This document shows positions 8,304 through 17,489 of a stretch of DNA of 64,000 nucleotides, piece by piece. Below the pieces are notes generated by a model, which made no database searches, was not told the DNA's origin, and worked only from the letters and a program-made list of their open reading frames with translations. Every line of letters starts with the position of its first letter. The first letter of the stretch is position 1. Source of the stretch: RBC074 sp964470555 (lineage in GTDB: Bacteria; Acidobacteriota; Blastocatellia; RBC074); assembly GCA_964470555.1 (NCBI GenBank), contig CAYYDG010000032.1:22941-86940 (forward strand), written 5' to 3'. The position numbers were made by a program, and so were the translations under genes.

Positions 8304-8900
8304 TTATTTTCTGATTCCAAACAAAGCCTGGCCGTATTCGACCGGTTGACCGCTTTCGACAAAGATTTTGGCTATGACACCGCTGGCATCCGACTGAATT
8401 TCATTCATCAGCTTCATGGCCTCGACAATGCACAACACCTTGCCTGCTTCGACCGCGTCGCCCAGCGAAACAAACGGTTTTGCCGTCGGCGAAGGCGCGT
8501 TGTAAAACGTGCCGACAATCGGCGAAATCACAATGTGAAGATTCTCTTCTGGCGGCGGCGCAGGCGCAGCAGCGGCTGGTTGAGCAACTTGAGCGGCGGG
8601 TGCTGCGGGAGCGGCTGCGACCGCCTGCTCAACCACGCGTACCGGTTCGGCAGCAACCTGGCTGACCGCAACTTGCTGTATACCTTTCGACAAGCGCAGT
8701 CGAAAACTGCCGCGTTCCAGTTCGAATTCGTTGAATTGTTTGTCAGAGATCAGTTCGATCAGCGCCTTGATTTCCGCCAGACTCAGGTTTCCTTCCGAAT
8801 CAGCAACGACATTCGCAGGAGAGGGTTTTGACGCTCCAGCCTTCGCCGCGCCGGCGGATCGTGTGGTCGTGCGCTTGGTTTTACGCTCGATCTTTTTCAT
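8304..8900 (-). CDS. accB: Biotin carboxyl carrier protein of acetyl-CoA carboxylase
   Basis: 198 aa. The C-terminal biotinyl domain has the E-A-M-K-L-M-N-E-I motif, in which the Lys carries biotin. The middle is the Ala/Pro-rich flexible linker usual for BCCP. The N-terminal 30 residues are Lys/Arg-rich and longer than in E. coli BCCP (156 aa). It carries carboxybiotin from AccC to the carboxyltransferase. It lies downstream of rplQ on the same strand across a 119 bp gap containing a terminator-like hairpin, so accBC may be separately expressed or read through from the alpha operon. Confidence 0.96.
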   Translation of the reverse strand: MKKIERKTKRTTTRSAGAAKAGASKPSPANVVADSEGNLSLAEIKALIELISDKQFNEFELERGSFRLRLSKGIQQVAVSQVAAEPVRVVEQAVAAAPAAPAAQVAQPAAAAPAPPPEENLHIVISPIVGTFYNAPSPTAKPFVSLGDAVEAGKVLCIVEAMKLMNEIQSDASGVIAKIFVESGQPVEYGQALFGIRK

Positions 8901-8930
8901 AAGCTTTCTGCCTGTTGGTCGGTAAAGTTA

Positions 8931-8969
8931 AAGCCTCGATCCGCGCGATACCTCGCACGGATGAGGCTT
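8931..8969 (-). terminator. Hairpin between rplQ and accB, possible alpha-operon terminator
   Basis: aagcctcgatccg (8931-8943) and cggatgaggctt (8958-8969) form a 12 bp stem with one bulged base and a 14 nt loop. On the minus strand the stem is followed by TTAACTTTA, a weak T-rich tract. Position after the last alpha-operon gene supports partial termination or attenuation ahead of accB; strength is uncertain. Confidence 0.5.
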
Positions 8970-9019
8970 AAAACAAAGTGTGCGAGAGATCATCCCTCTG
9001 CGACCTTATTTACTTCAGG

Positions 9020-9499
9020 TTATTCCGTTTTGTCGGAGACGGCTTTTTTGTTTTCGCTACCGACAAATTCAATCAGAGCCATTTCAGCGCCATCGCCTTT
9101 GCGAGGGCCGAGCTTGTAAATCCGGGTGTATCCGCCGGGACGATCCGCAAACCGTTCAGCCAGTTCGGTGGTGACTTTCTTCAACGCGGCAACGCCCGCC
9201 GTGCGCCCAGCTTCTTGATCGTGCTGTTTGCTGTCCGCGCCGGAGTTTCCGGGAAAAAACGAGTTTGCAGCCTGACGCGCGGCGTGAACGGCTTCGGCAG
9301 CATTGCCTGCCTGTGACGCGGCTCTGGAGCGGCGTCCAAGAGTCACGACTTTTTCTACATACGGGCGAAGCTCCTTCGCCTTGGGCAGGGTCGTGATAAT
9401 TCGTTCGTGAATCACCAGCGAAGTGCAGAGGTTGCGCAACAACGCTTTGCGATGCGACGACGTACGACCCAATTTTCTGTGAGCGACAAGATGTCTCAT
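9020..9499 (-). CDS. rplQ: 50S ribosomal protein L17
   Basis: 159 aa, longer than E. coli L17 (127 aa) through an internal Ala-rich insertion (about residues 60-100) and a C-terminal tail. The conserved start MRHLVAHRKLGRTSSHRKALLRNL and the T-T-L-P-K-A-K-E-L-R-P-Y motif are intact. L17 binds 23S rRNA near the tunnel exit. It is the last gene of the alpha-operon order rpsM-rpsK-rpsD-rpoA-rplQ, 56 bp after rpoA. Confidence 0.97.
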   Translation of the reverse strand: MRHLVAHRKLGRTSSHRKALLRNLCTSLVIHERIITTLPKAKELRPYVEKVVTLGRRSRAASQAGNAAEAVHAARQAANSFFPGNSGADSKQHDQEAGRTAGVAALKKVTTELAERFADRPGGYTRIYKLGPRKGDGAEMALIEFVGSENKKAVSDKTE

Positions 9500-9555
9500 G
9501 ACTTTCTTTTCCTAAAAACTAAAAACCTTGTTCTTTTCCTGATGAATCCGGCGAT

Positions 9556-10542
<987 letters not shown>

Positions 10543-10636
10543 GTTTATCTTATTTTCTCCAACTATTGCTAAACAACATTATGCGCCTGACTGCTTGTGA
10601 TGAAACTTCAAGCTGACGACGATTGTGACTGACTGA

Positions 10637-10695
10637 TCCGTTCAACCAACGGTCAGAATAATCGTGCCGGCTTCGACAAGCATTCGGCACGATTA
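10637..10695 (-). promoter_or_regulatory. Two intercistronic hairpins between rpsD and rpoA
   Basis: taatcgtgccg (10659-10669) and cggcacgatta (10685-10695) form a perfect 11 bp stem that includes the rpsD stop codon. The 15 nt loop contains a smaller internal stem. Just downstream on the minus strand, a second stem pairs ctgatccgtt with aacggtcag (about 10633-10656). No long U-tract follows, so an mRNA processing or stability element is more likely than a strong terminator. Confidence 0.5.
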
Positions 10696-11331
10696 CTTGC
10701 TGTACAACTCGACGATAAGCTGTTCCTTGATCTCAGGATCAACATCGTCGCGGCGCGGCAATGCCGTCACACGTCCAACAAGTTTGTCCGGGTTGACGAT
10801 CTCCAGCCATCCTGGGCGGCCACGGCCTCCGGAAGTCTGAAATGCTCCTTGAATATGAGTATTGTCGGAGCTTTTTTCTCGCACAGCGACCTGATCGCCG
10901 ATTTTCACCTGGAACGATGGGATGTTGACTTTGCGCCCATTGACCTGAACATGGCCGTGCCGAACAAACTGGCGGGCCTGGCGTCGGGACATCGCAAACC
11001 CAAGCCGGTAAATCACGTTATCCAGCCGACGTTCAAGCAACGTGAGCAGGTTTTCGCCGGTAACGCCTTTCTGACTGGCGGCTTTTTCGAAGTAATTGCG
11101 GAACTGCGTTTCCAGCAGATTGTAGATGCGTTTGACACGCTGTTTTTCACGCAATTGTTCGCCATAACCGCCTGCGGCTTTTCGTTTGGCGTTCGGACCA
11201 TGCTGACCAGGCGGATTGGTTCCACGCTTTTCAATCGGGCACGAAGGCTTGTAACACTTCTCGCCTTTCAGAAAAAGCTTCATTCCTTCGCGCCTGCACA
11301 GGCGACATTGTTTGCCTCTATCTCTAGCCAC
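10693..11331 (-). CDS. rpsD: 30S ribosomal protein S4 (zinc-binding form)
   Basis: 212 aa. The N-terminus has Cys9, Cys12, Cys26 and Cys31 in a C-x2-C-x13-C-x4-C pattern, so this is the zinc-containing S4 form. The S4 RNA-binding domain follows (LDNVIYRLGFAMSRRQARQ, then the G-H-V-Q-V-N-G-R motif). It nucleates 30S body assembly on 16S rRNA and in many bacteria represses the alpha operon by binding its leader. A 119 bp gap with no obvious structure separates it from rpsK. Confidence 0.97.
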   Translation of the reverse strand: MARDRGKQCRLCRREGMKLFLKGEKCYKPSCPIEKRGTNPPGQHGPNAKRKAAGGYGEQLREKQRVKRIYNLLETQFRNYFEKAASQKGVTGENLLTLLERRLDNVIYRLGFAMSRRQARQFVRHGHVQVNGRKVNIPSFQVKIGDQVAVREKSSDNTHIQGAFQTSGGRGRPGWLEIVNPDKLVGRVTALPRRDDVDPEIKEQLIVELYSK

Positions 11332-11450
11332 TCTCTTTCCTCCGTATATTCGGGCAGCGCAACCTTGCCGTAATCTTCATTTCAAATCGAACATATTCAA
11401 CTGGCAGGGTGCGTCGAGCAATTCAATAAAATTCAAAACTTGTATGGTTG

Positions 11451-11858
11451 TTAAACGCGACGGCGCTTCGGTGGACGGCAACCGTTGTGCGGGATCGGAG
11501 TGACATCGCGGATCAATTTGATTTCGATGCCCGCGGCTTGAATCGCACGAACTGCCGATTCACGTCCGGAACCGGGTCCCTTGACGCGCACTTCGCAGCC
11601 ACGCATGCCGCAATCACGGGCTATCCCGGCTGCTTTGTTGGCAGCCTGTTGCGCCGCAAACGGAGTCCCTTTGCGCGAACCGCGGAATCCCATTGCGCCT
11701 GACGAACATTGAGCGACCAGATTGCCTTGCAAGTCAGTGATGCTGACCAGCGTGTTGTTGAAGGTCGCCTGAATGTGGACTATGCCCTGAGGAATGACCT
11801 TCTTTTCTTTTTTCTTGAAAACTTTCTTTTTGCCTGCGGTTTGTTGCTGCTTTGCCAT
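11451..11858 (-). CDS. rpsK: 30S ribosomal protein S11
   Basis: 135 aa from ATG 11858. An in-frame ATG four codons upstream (11870) is also possible; neither has a clear Shine-Dalgarno. The core (HIQATFNNTLVSITD, G-F-R-G-S-R-K-G-T-P, G-P-G-S-G-R-E-S-A and the C-terminal PHNGCRPPKRRRV) is conserved. The N-terminus is a Lys-rich tail somewhat longer than in E. coli (129 aa total). It forms part of the 30S platform next to the E-site mRNA. Confidence 0.97.
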   Translation of the reverse strand: MAKQQQTAGKKKVFKKKEKKVIPQGIVHIQATFNNTLVSITDLQGNLVAQCSSGAMGFRGSRKGTPFAAQQAANKAAGIARDCGMRGCEVRVKGPGSGRESAVRAIQAAGIEIKLIRDVTPIPHNGCRPPKRRRV

Positions 11859-11923
11859 AATAGTAGTCATTTGTCAGCGGCTGCGAACGTCGTTTATCAC
11901 AGTGCAGCCGCTGAATTCGAAAT

Positions 11924-12307
11924 TTACTTCTTACCTGCAACCTTCTTCTTGGCGACGGTGGCGCGGCGCGGACCTTTACGAGTTCGTGCGTTTGTGTGCG
12001 TGCGCTGGCCATGAACCGGCAAGCCACGGCGATGACGCAAGCCACGATAACAGCCGATGTCCATCAATCGTTTGATGTCCAACTGAATTTGTTTACGCAG
12101 ATCGCCTTCGACGTTCCCGCCCTGATCCACAACGGTACGAATACGGTTCAACTCTTCTTCGCTCAGATCGCGAATTTTCTTGTTCACGTCTACCTGAGCT
12201 TCGCTAAGAATGTTGGTCGCGCGCGATTTGCCGATTCCGTAAATGTAAGTCAAACCGATCTGAGCGCGCTTTTGTGGTGGTAAATCAACACCTGCTACAC
12301 GTGCCAT
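11924..12307 (-). CDS. rpsM: 30S ribosomal protein S13
   Basis: 127 aa. Starts MARVAGVDLPPQKRAQIGLTY and contains the helix-hairpin-helix core (Y-I-Y-G-I-G-K-S-R-A). The basic C-terminal tail (R-T-H-T-N-A-R-T-R-K-G-P) reaches toward P-site tRNA. It sits at the 30S head and bridges to 50S L5. First of the classical alpha-operon ribosomal genes, 56 bp after rpmJ. Confidence 0.97.
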   Translation of the reverse strand: MARVAGVDLPPQKRAQIGLTYIYGIGKSRATNILSEAQVDVNKKIRDLSEEELNRIRTVVDQGGNVEGDLRKQIQLDIKRLMDIGCYRGLRHRRGLPVHGQRTHTNARTRKGPRRATVAKKKVAGKK

Positions 12308-12363
12308 TATCTTTCTCCGTAACTGCTTTCGGATTTCAGTTCTTCAGAGCCAAAATCCGGTAT

Positions 12364-12477
12364 TTATCCTTGTCGTTGCTTGTGTTTCGGATTCACGCAA
12401 ATGACACGAACCACCCCGTGTCGGTGGATGATTTTGCATTTGTCGCAAATCTTTTTGACTGATGCTCTTACTTTCAT
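12364..12477 (-). CDS. rpmJ: 50S ribosomal protein L36 (zinc form)
   Basis: 37 aa from ATG 12477 to TAA 12364-12366: M-K-V-R-A-S-V-K-K-I-C-D-K-C-K-I-I, then H-R-H-G-V-V-R-V-I-C-V-N-P-K-H-K-Q-R-Q-G. Cys11, Cys14, Cys27 and His32 are the C-x2-C-x12-C-x4-H zinc ligands of the C+ form. It lies between infA and rpsM in the usual order. Confidence 0.95.
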   Translation of the reverse strand: MKVRASVKKICDKCKIIHRHGVVRVICVNPKHKQRQG

Positions 12478-12509
12478 TTCAGCCTCTTAAATGGTTATTC
12501 AATCCCGAC

Positions 12510-12728
12510 CTATTTGAAACGGTACACTATGCGTCCACGAGTCAAATCGTAAGGCGAAAGCTCTACCAGAACCTTATCGCCAGGAAGAATCTTGATGAAA
12601 TTCTTTCGCATACGCCCTGAGATATGCGCCAGAACCTGGTGTTTGTTTTCCAATTCGACTTTGAACATCGCATTGGGCAAGGTTTCGAGTACAGTTGCCT
12701 GTACCTCTATGGCATCTTCTTTCGACAT
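12510..12728 (-). CDS. infA: Translation initiation factor IF-1
   Basis: 72 aa, exact family length. A single S1/OB-fold: MSKEDAIEVQATVLETLPNA, then F-K-V-E-L-E-N and the G-R-M-R-K-N-F-I-K-I-L-P-G-D-K-V signature. It binds the 30S A site during initiation. Position after map and before rpmJ is the common arrangement outside enterics, where adk-map-infA-rpmJ links the spc and alpha operons. Confidence 0.97.
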   Translation of the reverse strand: MSKEDAIEVQATVLETLPNAMFKVELENKHQVLAHISGRMRKNFIKILPGDKVLVELSPYDLTRGRIVYRFK

Positions 12729-12819
12729 ATCTTCAGATAGTGAGCTTAAACACTGGAACGCGAAACCGGCATTATAACCGTGAGTCGTGTTTTTGCAAGC
12801 AATGAGCAGGCCATGCTCT

Positions 12820-13587
12820 TCAGAGCGCCAATGACCCGTCTTCCTTTGCTGTCATAACAACCGGACCATCCGGTGTCACCGCAATCGTATGCTCGAAATG
12901 CGACGAATACTTTCCATCTTTGGTCTTCACAGTCCATCCGTCACTGAGTACCTGAACTTCGTGAGTTCCAAGATTGACCATTGGTTCAATAGCCAACACC
13001 CAGCCTTCTTTCAATTTCGGCCCCGTCCCTGGCCGACCATAATTCGGAACCTGTGGGTCTTCATGCATACGCTGACCTATTCCGTGACCACAGAAATCCC
13101 GCACAACCGAAAACCCGCTTTCTTCGACTATTTCCTGTACTGCATAAGAAACATCGTAGAGCCGGTTACCTGGAACCATTTTTTCTATCGCGCGAAACAG
13201 CGAAGCGCGCGTCGTTTCCATCAACCTTTCGACTGCCATGGGCACTTTTCCGACGGCGACGGTGATTGCGGCATCGCCGACAAATCCATCCAAGGTCGCA
13301 CCGCAATCAATTTTGACTATATCGCCTTCACGCAATCGGCGATCCGACGGAATACCATGAACAACTTCATCGTTGACCGACGCGCAGATTGAAGACGGAA
13401 ACTTGCGATAGCCTTTGAAAGTCGGATAAGCGCCTGCGGCGCGAATTTTCTTTTCCGCAAAGGTATCCAATTGCCTGGTGGTCACACCGGGTTCAACCAT
13501 CTTTCGCAGTTCAGACAAAGTCTCTGCGACAATCAGTCCGGCCAAGCGCATCTTATAGAGTTCGTTCACGGATTTTCGTATGACCAT
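12820..13587 (-). CDS. map: Type I methionine aminopeptidase
   Basis: 255 aa. It removes the N-terminal Met from nascent proteins. The five metal ligands are visible: Asp in V-K-I-D-C-G, Asp in F-V-G-D-A-A, His in G-H-G-I-G, Glu in A-I-E-P-M and Glu in H-F-E-H-T. The substrate His is in D-E-V-V-H-G-I-P. It starts 7 bp after adk and is cotranscribed with the ribosomal genes. Confidence 0.97.
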   Translation of the reverse strand: MVIRKSVNELYKMRLAGLIVAETLSELRKMVEPGVTTRQLDTFAEKKIRAAGAYPTFKGYRKFPSSICASVNDEVVHGIPSDRRLREGDIVKIDCGATLDGFVGDAAITVAVGKVPMAVERLMETTRASLFRAIEKMVPGNRLYDVSYAVQEIVEESGFSVVRDFCGHGIGQRMHEDPQVPNYGRPGTGPKLKEGWVLAIEPMVNLGTHEVQVLSDGWTVKTKDGKYSSHFEHTIAVTPDGPVVMTAKEDGSLAL

Positions 13588-13594
13588 CTTGTCT

Positions 13595-14254
13595 CTACCG
13601 ACTAATCAAGCCTTCAATCAGCGAACAAAGCTTTTCGAAGATTTCTTGGACCTTGCCTTCACCGTCAATTTCAATCAGACGACCGCTCGACCGATAGTAT
13701 TCAATCAGCGGAGCCGTTGCGGTTTTGTATTCTGCAAAACGCCGTTTCACTGACTCTGGATTATCATCGCTGCGCTGCTTGAGCGCTTCGCCATCAAGAT
13801 CACAAACCCCTTCGACCTTCGGCGGTCGAAAATAAACGTTGTAGATTTCGCCGCACTTCGGGCAGGTATGTCTTCCGGTCAGTCGTTTGAAAAGAACATC
13901 TTCGTGAACCATGGCCCTGACCAGAAGAACTTCTTTCTGCTGCTGGTCGGCCAGTTCTTCCAACTGATGAGCCTGATTGATGGTTCGCGGAAAACCGTCG
14001 AGGATATAACCATTCTGGCAATCAGGACGAGCCGTTCTGGTCCGAATCACTTCAGCAAGGATTTCATCGCTGACCAATTTGCCGGAAGCCAGTGTCTCAC
14101 GTATTTCCTGGCCAAGCGCCGTTTCGGCTTGCGCCATTTCCCGCAGAATGTCACCTGTCGAAATTTGCGGGTAGCCGTATTTTTCGGACAAGAGGCGAGC
14201 TTGCGTTCCTTTGCCTGCTCCCGGCGGCCCGATTATCACGATTACTCTCGACAT
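13595..14254 (-). CDS. adk: Adenylate kinase (zinc-LID form)
   Basis: 219 aa. P-loop G-P-P-G-A-G-K-G-T at the N-terminus, D-G-F-P-R-T at the NMP-binding region, and the long LID. The LID carries C-P-K-C-G and C-D-L-D spaced as in Bacillus Adk (Cys-Cys-Cys-Asp zinc site). It interconverts 2 ADP with ATP and AMP. It lies between secY and map as in many non-enteric bacteria. Confidence 0.97.
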   Translation of the reverse strand: MSRVIVIIGPPGAGKGTQARLLSEKYGYPQISTGDILREMAQAETALGQEIRETLASGKLVSDEILAEVIRTRTARPDCQNGYILDGFPRTINQAHQLEELADQQQKEVLLVRAMVHEDVLFKRLTGRHTCPKCGEIYNVYFRPPKVEGVCDLDGEALKQRSDDNPESVKRRFAEYKTATAPLIEYYRSSGRLIEIDGEGKVQEIFEKLCSLIEGLISR

Positions 14255-14290
14255 AAGCGACTGATTCCTCGTCCCTGGAAAGGTAATTGA

Positions 14291-15718
14291 TTACGTGGCG
14301 CGACGGCCACGCAATCTGCCGCCGCGAGGACCAAGGAACCCATCGTAATGACGCATCACCAATTGAGCTTCCACCTGACTGATCGTATCCATCGCCACAC
14401 CGACGACAATCAGCAGACTGGTTCCGCCGAAATAGAAAGAAACGCCCAAACCGGTCAGAATCCAGCTAAATCCGGGGATGTTTTGAATCACGCCATCAAG
14501 CCAGGGACCGATGAACGGCAGATATTGAACTTTGAAACCACTGATCATCAATTGCGGAATCAGACAAACGACAACCAGATAAATGGCGCCCACCGTCGTC
14601 AATCTGACAAGAATCGAATTGAGGAAATCTCCGGTTCGTTTACCGGGGCGAATGCCAGGAATGAATGCGCCTTGTTTACGCAGATTTTCCGCCACTTCAT
14701 CGGCGTTGAACACAATCGAAACATAGAAGAACGCAAACAGAACGATTCCGCTGATGAATAACAGTTCGTAAACCGGATGGCCGCCGCTCAGCCATGTGTT
14801 GAGCGTCGTCAGCCAACTCCATTGACCAAACGTCACTAACGATTGCGGAATCGCCAACACCGACGACGCAAAGATGACCGGGATGACTCCGGCGATGTTG
14901 ACCTTCAACGGCAAATGCGATGACTGGGTCTGCACCATCTTGTTGCCAACCATACGACGCGTGTGATTAGTCGGAACCTTTCGAGTTCCCCGCTCAAAAA
15001 ACACAATTCCAGCGGTCACAACCAACATCACCAACACCAGAATAATCACAAACACTGCCGAACCTGGGTCTTTGATCGAAATCCACAACTGAGTGATGGC
15101 GCTCGGAACGCCGACGACAATCCCGGCGAAAATCAACAAGCTGATGCCATTGCCAATGCCGCGTTCGGTAATCTGCTCGCCAAGCCACATCACGAACATG
15201 GTTCCTGCGGTCAAGGCCAGCATTCCCATGATCACAAAGCCTATACCTCCTCCGCCAATCACCAGTGAGCGAGGTATCATGTTGATGGGAACCTGCTGAT
15301 TTTGCAGCCAGTAGGCCAGACTGGTTCCCTGAACGATGCATAACACGACTGTCAGATAGCGCGTGTACTTGTTGATCTTCTGGCGTCCGAGTTCGCCTTC
15401 CTGTTGAATCGCCTTGAGTTTCGGATAAACCGAAGTCATCAACTGGAAAATGATCGAGGAAGTGATGTACGGCATGATGCCGAGCGCAAAAACTGAAATC
15501 CGGCGCAGGTTACCACCGGAAAACAGGTCTAAGGCCCCAAACAATCCGCCAGCTTGTGAACTCCAAAACGCTTCCACGGCCTCTCGATCAAGTCCCGGAA
15601 CCTGAACGTGAATGCCTGCTCGGTAGATCGCCAGCATTCCCAGTGTGAACAGCACACGACGGCGCAGTTCTGGAATTTTGAACAGATTGCGGATTGCGTT
15701 GATGAATGACTCGACCAT
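14291..15718 (-). CDS. secY: Preprotein translocase subunit SecY
   Basis: 475 aa with about ten hydrophobic segments. Diagnostic stretches include M-P-Y-I-T-S-S-I-I-F-Q-L (TM2), the cytosolic K-V-P-T-N-H-T-R-R-M-V loop and F-I-P-G-I-R-P-G-K-R-T. It forms the protein-conducting channel with SecE/SecG. It ends the spc block and is followed by adk with a 36 bp gap. Confidence 0.98.
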   Translation of the reverse strand: MVESFINAIRNLFKIPELRRRVLFTLGMLAIYRAGIHVQVPGLDREAVEAFWSSQAGGLFGALDLFSGGNLRRISVFALGIMPYITSSIIFQLMTSVYPKLKAIQQEGELGRQKINKYTRYLTVVLCIVQGTSLAYWLQNQQVPINMIPRSLVIGGGGIGFVIMGMLALTAGTMFVMWLGEQITERGIGNGISLLIFAGIVVGVPSAITQLWISIKDPGSAVFVIILVLVMLVVTAGIVFFERGTRKVPTNHTRRMVGNKMVQTQSSHLPLKVNIAGVIPVIFASSVLAIPQSLVTFGQWSWLTTLNTWLSGGHPVYELLFISGIVLFAFFYVSIVFNADEVAENLRKQGAFIPGIRPGKRTGDFLNSILVRLTTVGAIYLVVVCLIPQLMISGFKVQYLPFIGPWLDGVIQNIPGFSWILTGLGVSFYFGGTSLLIVVGVAMDTISQVEAQLVMRHYDGFLGPRGGRLRGRRAT

Positions 15719-15730
15719 ATCTTCCCTAAA

Positions 15731-15778
15731 TCAAGGCTGGCCTGAATCAAGGCCGGCCTGTATCAAGACCGAAGTGAC
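15731..15778. repeat. Three 16-bp tandem repeats between rplO and secY
   Basis: atcaaggctggcctga, atcaaggccggcctgt and atcaagaccgaagtga are consecutive 16-mers; the third is diverged. They fill most of the 80 bp spacer upstream of the secY start (15718). Each full unit contains an ggccggcc-like palindrome. Confidence 0.7.
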
Positions 15779-15798
15779 GGCTCAAAACTTAAAACCGT

Positions 15799-16284
15799 TC
15801 AGGCGGCTTCGCTTTCTGCCGCGGACTTGCGGGCAATGACTTCTGCCGTACCGCCCGCCGCTTCAATTTTCTTTTTGGCAGATTCGCTGAACCGATGGGC
15901 GCTGATGGTCAAAGCCTTGCTCAATTCGCCTTTGCCCAACACCGCGACTGATTTTTGCAGCGATTTGCGAACCAACCCTCGCTCAACCAGCGTTTCAGGA
16001 GTGATGGTTGCACCAGCGTCAAACAACTCTTCCAGTCGCGACAAATTCACTTCCGCCCATTCGCGTTTGAAAATGTTCGTGAATCCGCGTTTCGGCAAAC
16101 GACGATGCAAAGGCATCTGTCCGCCTTCAAAGCCTCGCTTTTGCGAATATCCCGAACGCGATTTCTGACCTTTGTTTCCACGACCGGAGGTCTTGCCAAG
16201 TCCCGATCCCTGACCGCGACCAACGCGTTTCTTTTTATGATTGGCGCCAGCGGGCGCTTTGAGGTTGTTCAAGCCAATAGCCAT
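15799..16284 (-). CDS. rplO: 50S ribosomal protein L15
   Basis: 161 aa from ATG 16284 (MAIGLNNLKAPAGANHKKKR). The frame is open to 16329, but this ATG fits the family start. The glycine/arginine-rich N-terminal tail (G-R-G-Q-G-S-G-L-G-K-T-S-G-R-G-N-K-G) threads into 23S rRNA, and a globular C-terminal domain follows. It ends with an unusual Ala/Glu-rich tail. It follows rpmD closely. Confidence 0.96.
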   Translation of the reverse strand: MAIGLNNLKAPAGANHKKKRVGRGQGSGLGKTSGRGNKGQKSRSGYSQKRGFEGGQMPLHRRLPKRGFTNIFKREWAEVNLSRLEELFDAGATITPETLVERGLVRKSLQKSVAVLGKGELSKALTISAHRFSESAKKKIEAAGGTAEVIARKSAAESEAA

Positions 16285-16332
16285 AGTAGTTCCAGTGTCT
16301 TTGTCCGATCGTGTTCGGACTGGTCTCAAAAC

Positions 16333-16518
16333 TTATTCAACGATTCGCAGCAGGTGCGGAATCTTGGCGACCATGCCACGAATGGATTCGTTATCAGGCC
16401 GTTCGACAATCTGATTGAGCTTGGTCAGCCCCAGACTTCGCACAATGACCTTGTGTTTTTCGGGTGCGGCAATCGCGCTCCGATACCATTGAATCTTGAT
16501 CTTCTTTTCGTCCGCCAT
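16333..16518 (-). CDS. rpmD: 50S ribosomal protein L30
   Basis: 61 aa: K-I-Q-W-Y-R-S-A-I near the N-terminus and the G-L-T-K-L-N-Q-I-V-E-R-P-D-N-E-S-I-R-G-M core typical of bacterial L30. It starts 2 bp after the rpsE stop. L30 is absent from some phyla, so its presence is mildly informative. Confidence 0.95.
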   Translation of the reverse strand: MADEKKIKIQWYRSAIAAPEKHKVIVRSLGLTKLNQIVERPDNESIRGMVAKIPHLLRIVE

Positions 16519-16520
16519 AC

Positions 16521-17015
16521 TTAGAGTTCCTCCACAGTCCGGCCACGCAAGCGGGCAATTTCTTCTTTGCTTCTCATGTTGGCCAGCGCGTCGAAGGTCG
16601 CCCGAATGACGTTATGAGGATTGTTCGATCCCAGACTCTTGGTCAGGATGTTGCTGACGCCGACCGCGTTCATGACTGCGCGCACGGCTCCTCCGGCGAT
16701 TACACCTGTTCCTTCGACAGCGGGTTTGAGCATCACACGTCCTGCGCCGAATCTGCCGACAATCGGATGCGGCAGGGTCGTCCCGACCAACGGCACACGA
16801 ATCAGGTTGCGCTTGGCTGCTTCCAGAGCCTTGCGAATCGCCTGGGGAACTTCTTTGGCCTTGCCGGTTCCGAAACCGACAATTCCTTTCTGATTGCCAA
16901 CCACGACCAGAGCGGCAAACGACAGGTTCTTACCACCTTTGACGACCTTGGTGACGCGATTGATCGAGATTACCTGATCCGTCAACTCAAGCCCGTCCGC
17001 ATTGATTCTGTCCAT
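16521..17015 (-). CDS. rpsE: 30S ribosomal protein S5
   Basis: 164 aa. N-terminal double-stranded RNA-binding domain (V-I-S-I-N-R-V-T-K-V-V-K-G-G-K-N), then the C-terminal domain with the G-V-S-N-I-L-T-K-S-L-G-S-N-N-P-H-N signature. It contacts 16S helix 34 and influences decoding accuracy. Spacing to rplR (26 bp) and rpmD (2 bp) indicates one transcript. Confidence 0.97.
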   Translation of the reverse strand: MDRINADGLELTDQVISINRVTKVVKGGKNLSFAALVVVGNQKGIVGFGTGKAKEVPQAIRKALEAAKRNLIRVPLVGTTLPHPIVGRFGAGRVMLKPAVEGTGVIAGGAVRAVMNAVGVSNILTKSLGSNNPHNVIRATFDALANMRSKEEIARLRGRTVEEL

Positions 17016-17041
17016 AAAAACGATTCTCCGAGCTAAAAAAG

Positions 17042-17401
17042 CTAAAACTGTAATCCCGCTTCGCGTGCGGCTTCTGCCAGCGATTTGACGCGACCGTGAT
17101 AAATGTATCCGCCGCGATCAAACACGACGCTGCTGATGCCTTTTTCCCTGGCGCGCTCGGCAATCAGCTTGCCGATGGATTTCGCGGCCTCCACATTGCC
17201 GCCATTGCCGACGCCTGCGTTCTTTTCGACCGACGAAGCCGAACAAAGCGTCACGCCGTTGACGTCATCAATCACCTGAGCGTAAACGTGGTTGAGACTG
17301 CGAAACACAGCCAGACGCGGGCGTTCCGCCGTGCCTTTCACTTTTTTGCGTATGCGCGAATGTACAGCGCGCCTCACATCTTGTCTTGATTTCTTTGCCA
17401 T
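17042..17401 (-). CDS. rplR: 50S ribosomal protein L18
   Basis: 119 aa from ATG 17401 (MAKKSRQDVRRAVHSRIRKK); the frame continues upstream to 17443 without family similarity. P-R-L-A-V-F-R-S-L-N-H-V-Y-A-Q-V-I-D-D and the C-terminal F-D-R-G-G-Y-I-Y-H-G-R-V-K motif are conserved. It binds 5S rRNA in the central protuberance. Confidence 0.96.
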   Translation of the reverse strand: MAKKSRQDVRRAVHSRIRKKVKGTAERPRLAVFRSLNHVYAQVIDDVNGVTLCSASSVEKNAGVGNGGNVEAAKSIGKLIAERAREKGISSVVFDRGGYIYHGRVKSLAEAAREAGLQF

Positions 17402-17489
17402 AACGATTGGTTGCCTTCGCCGAACGATGAGCCGTCTGCGCAATTATTGACGCCTGAGACTCCTTCGTTCAGCCTTTTGAGTTCATCGT

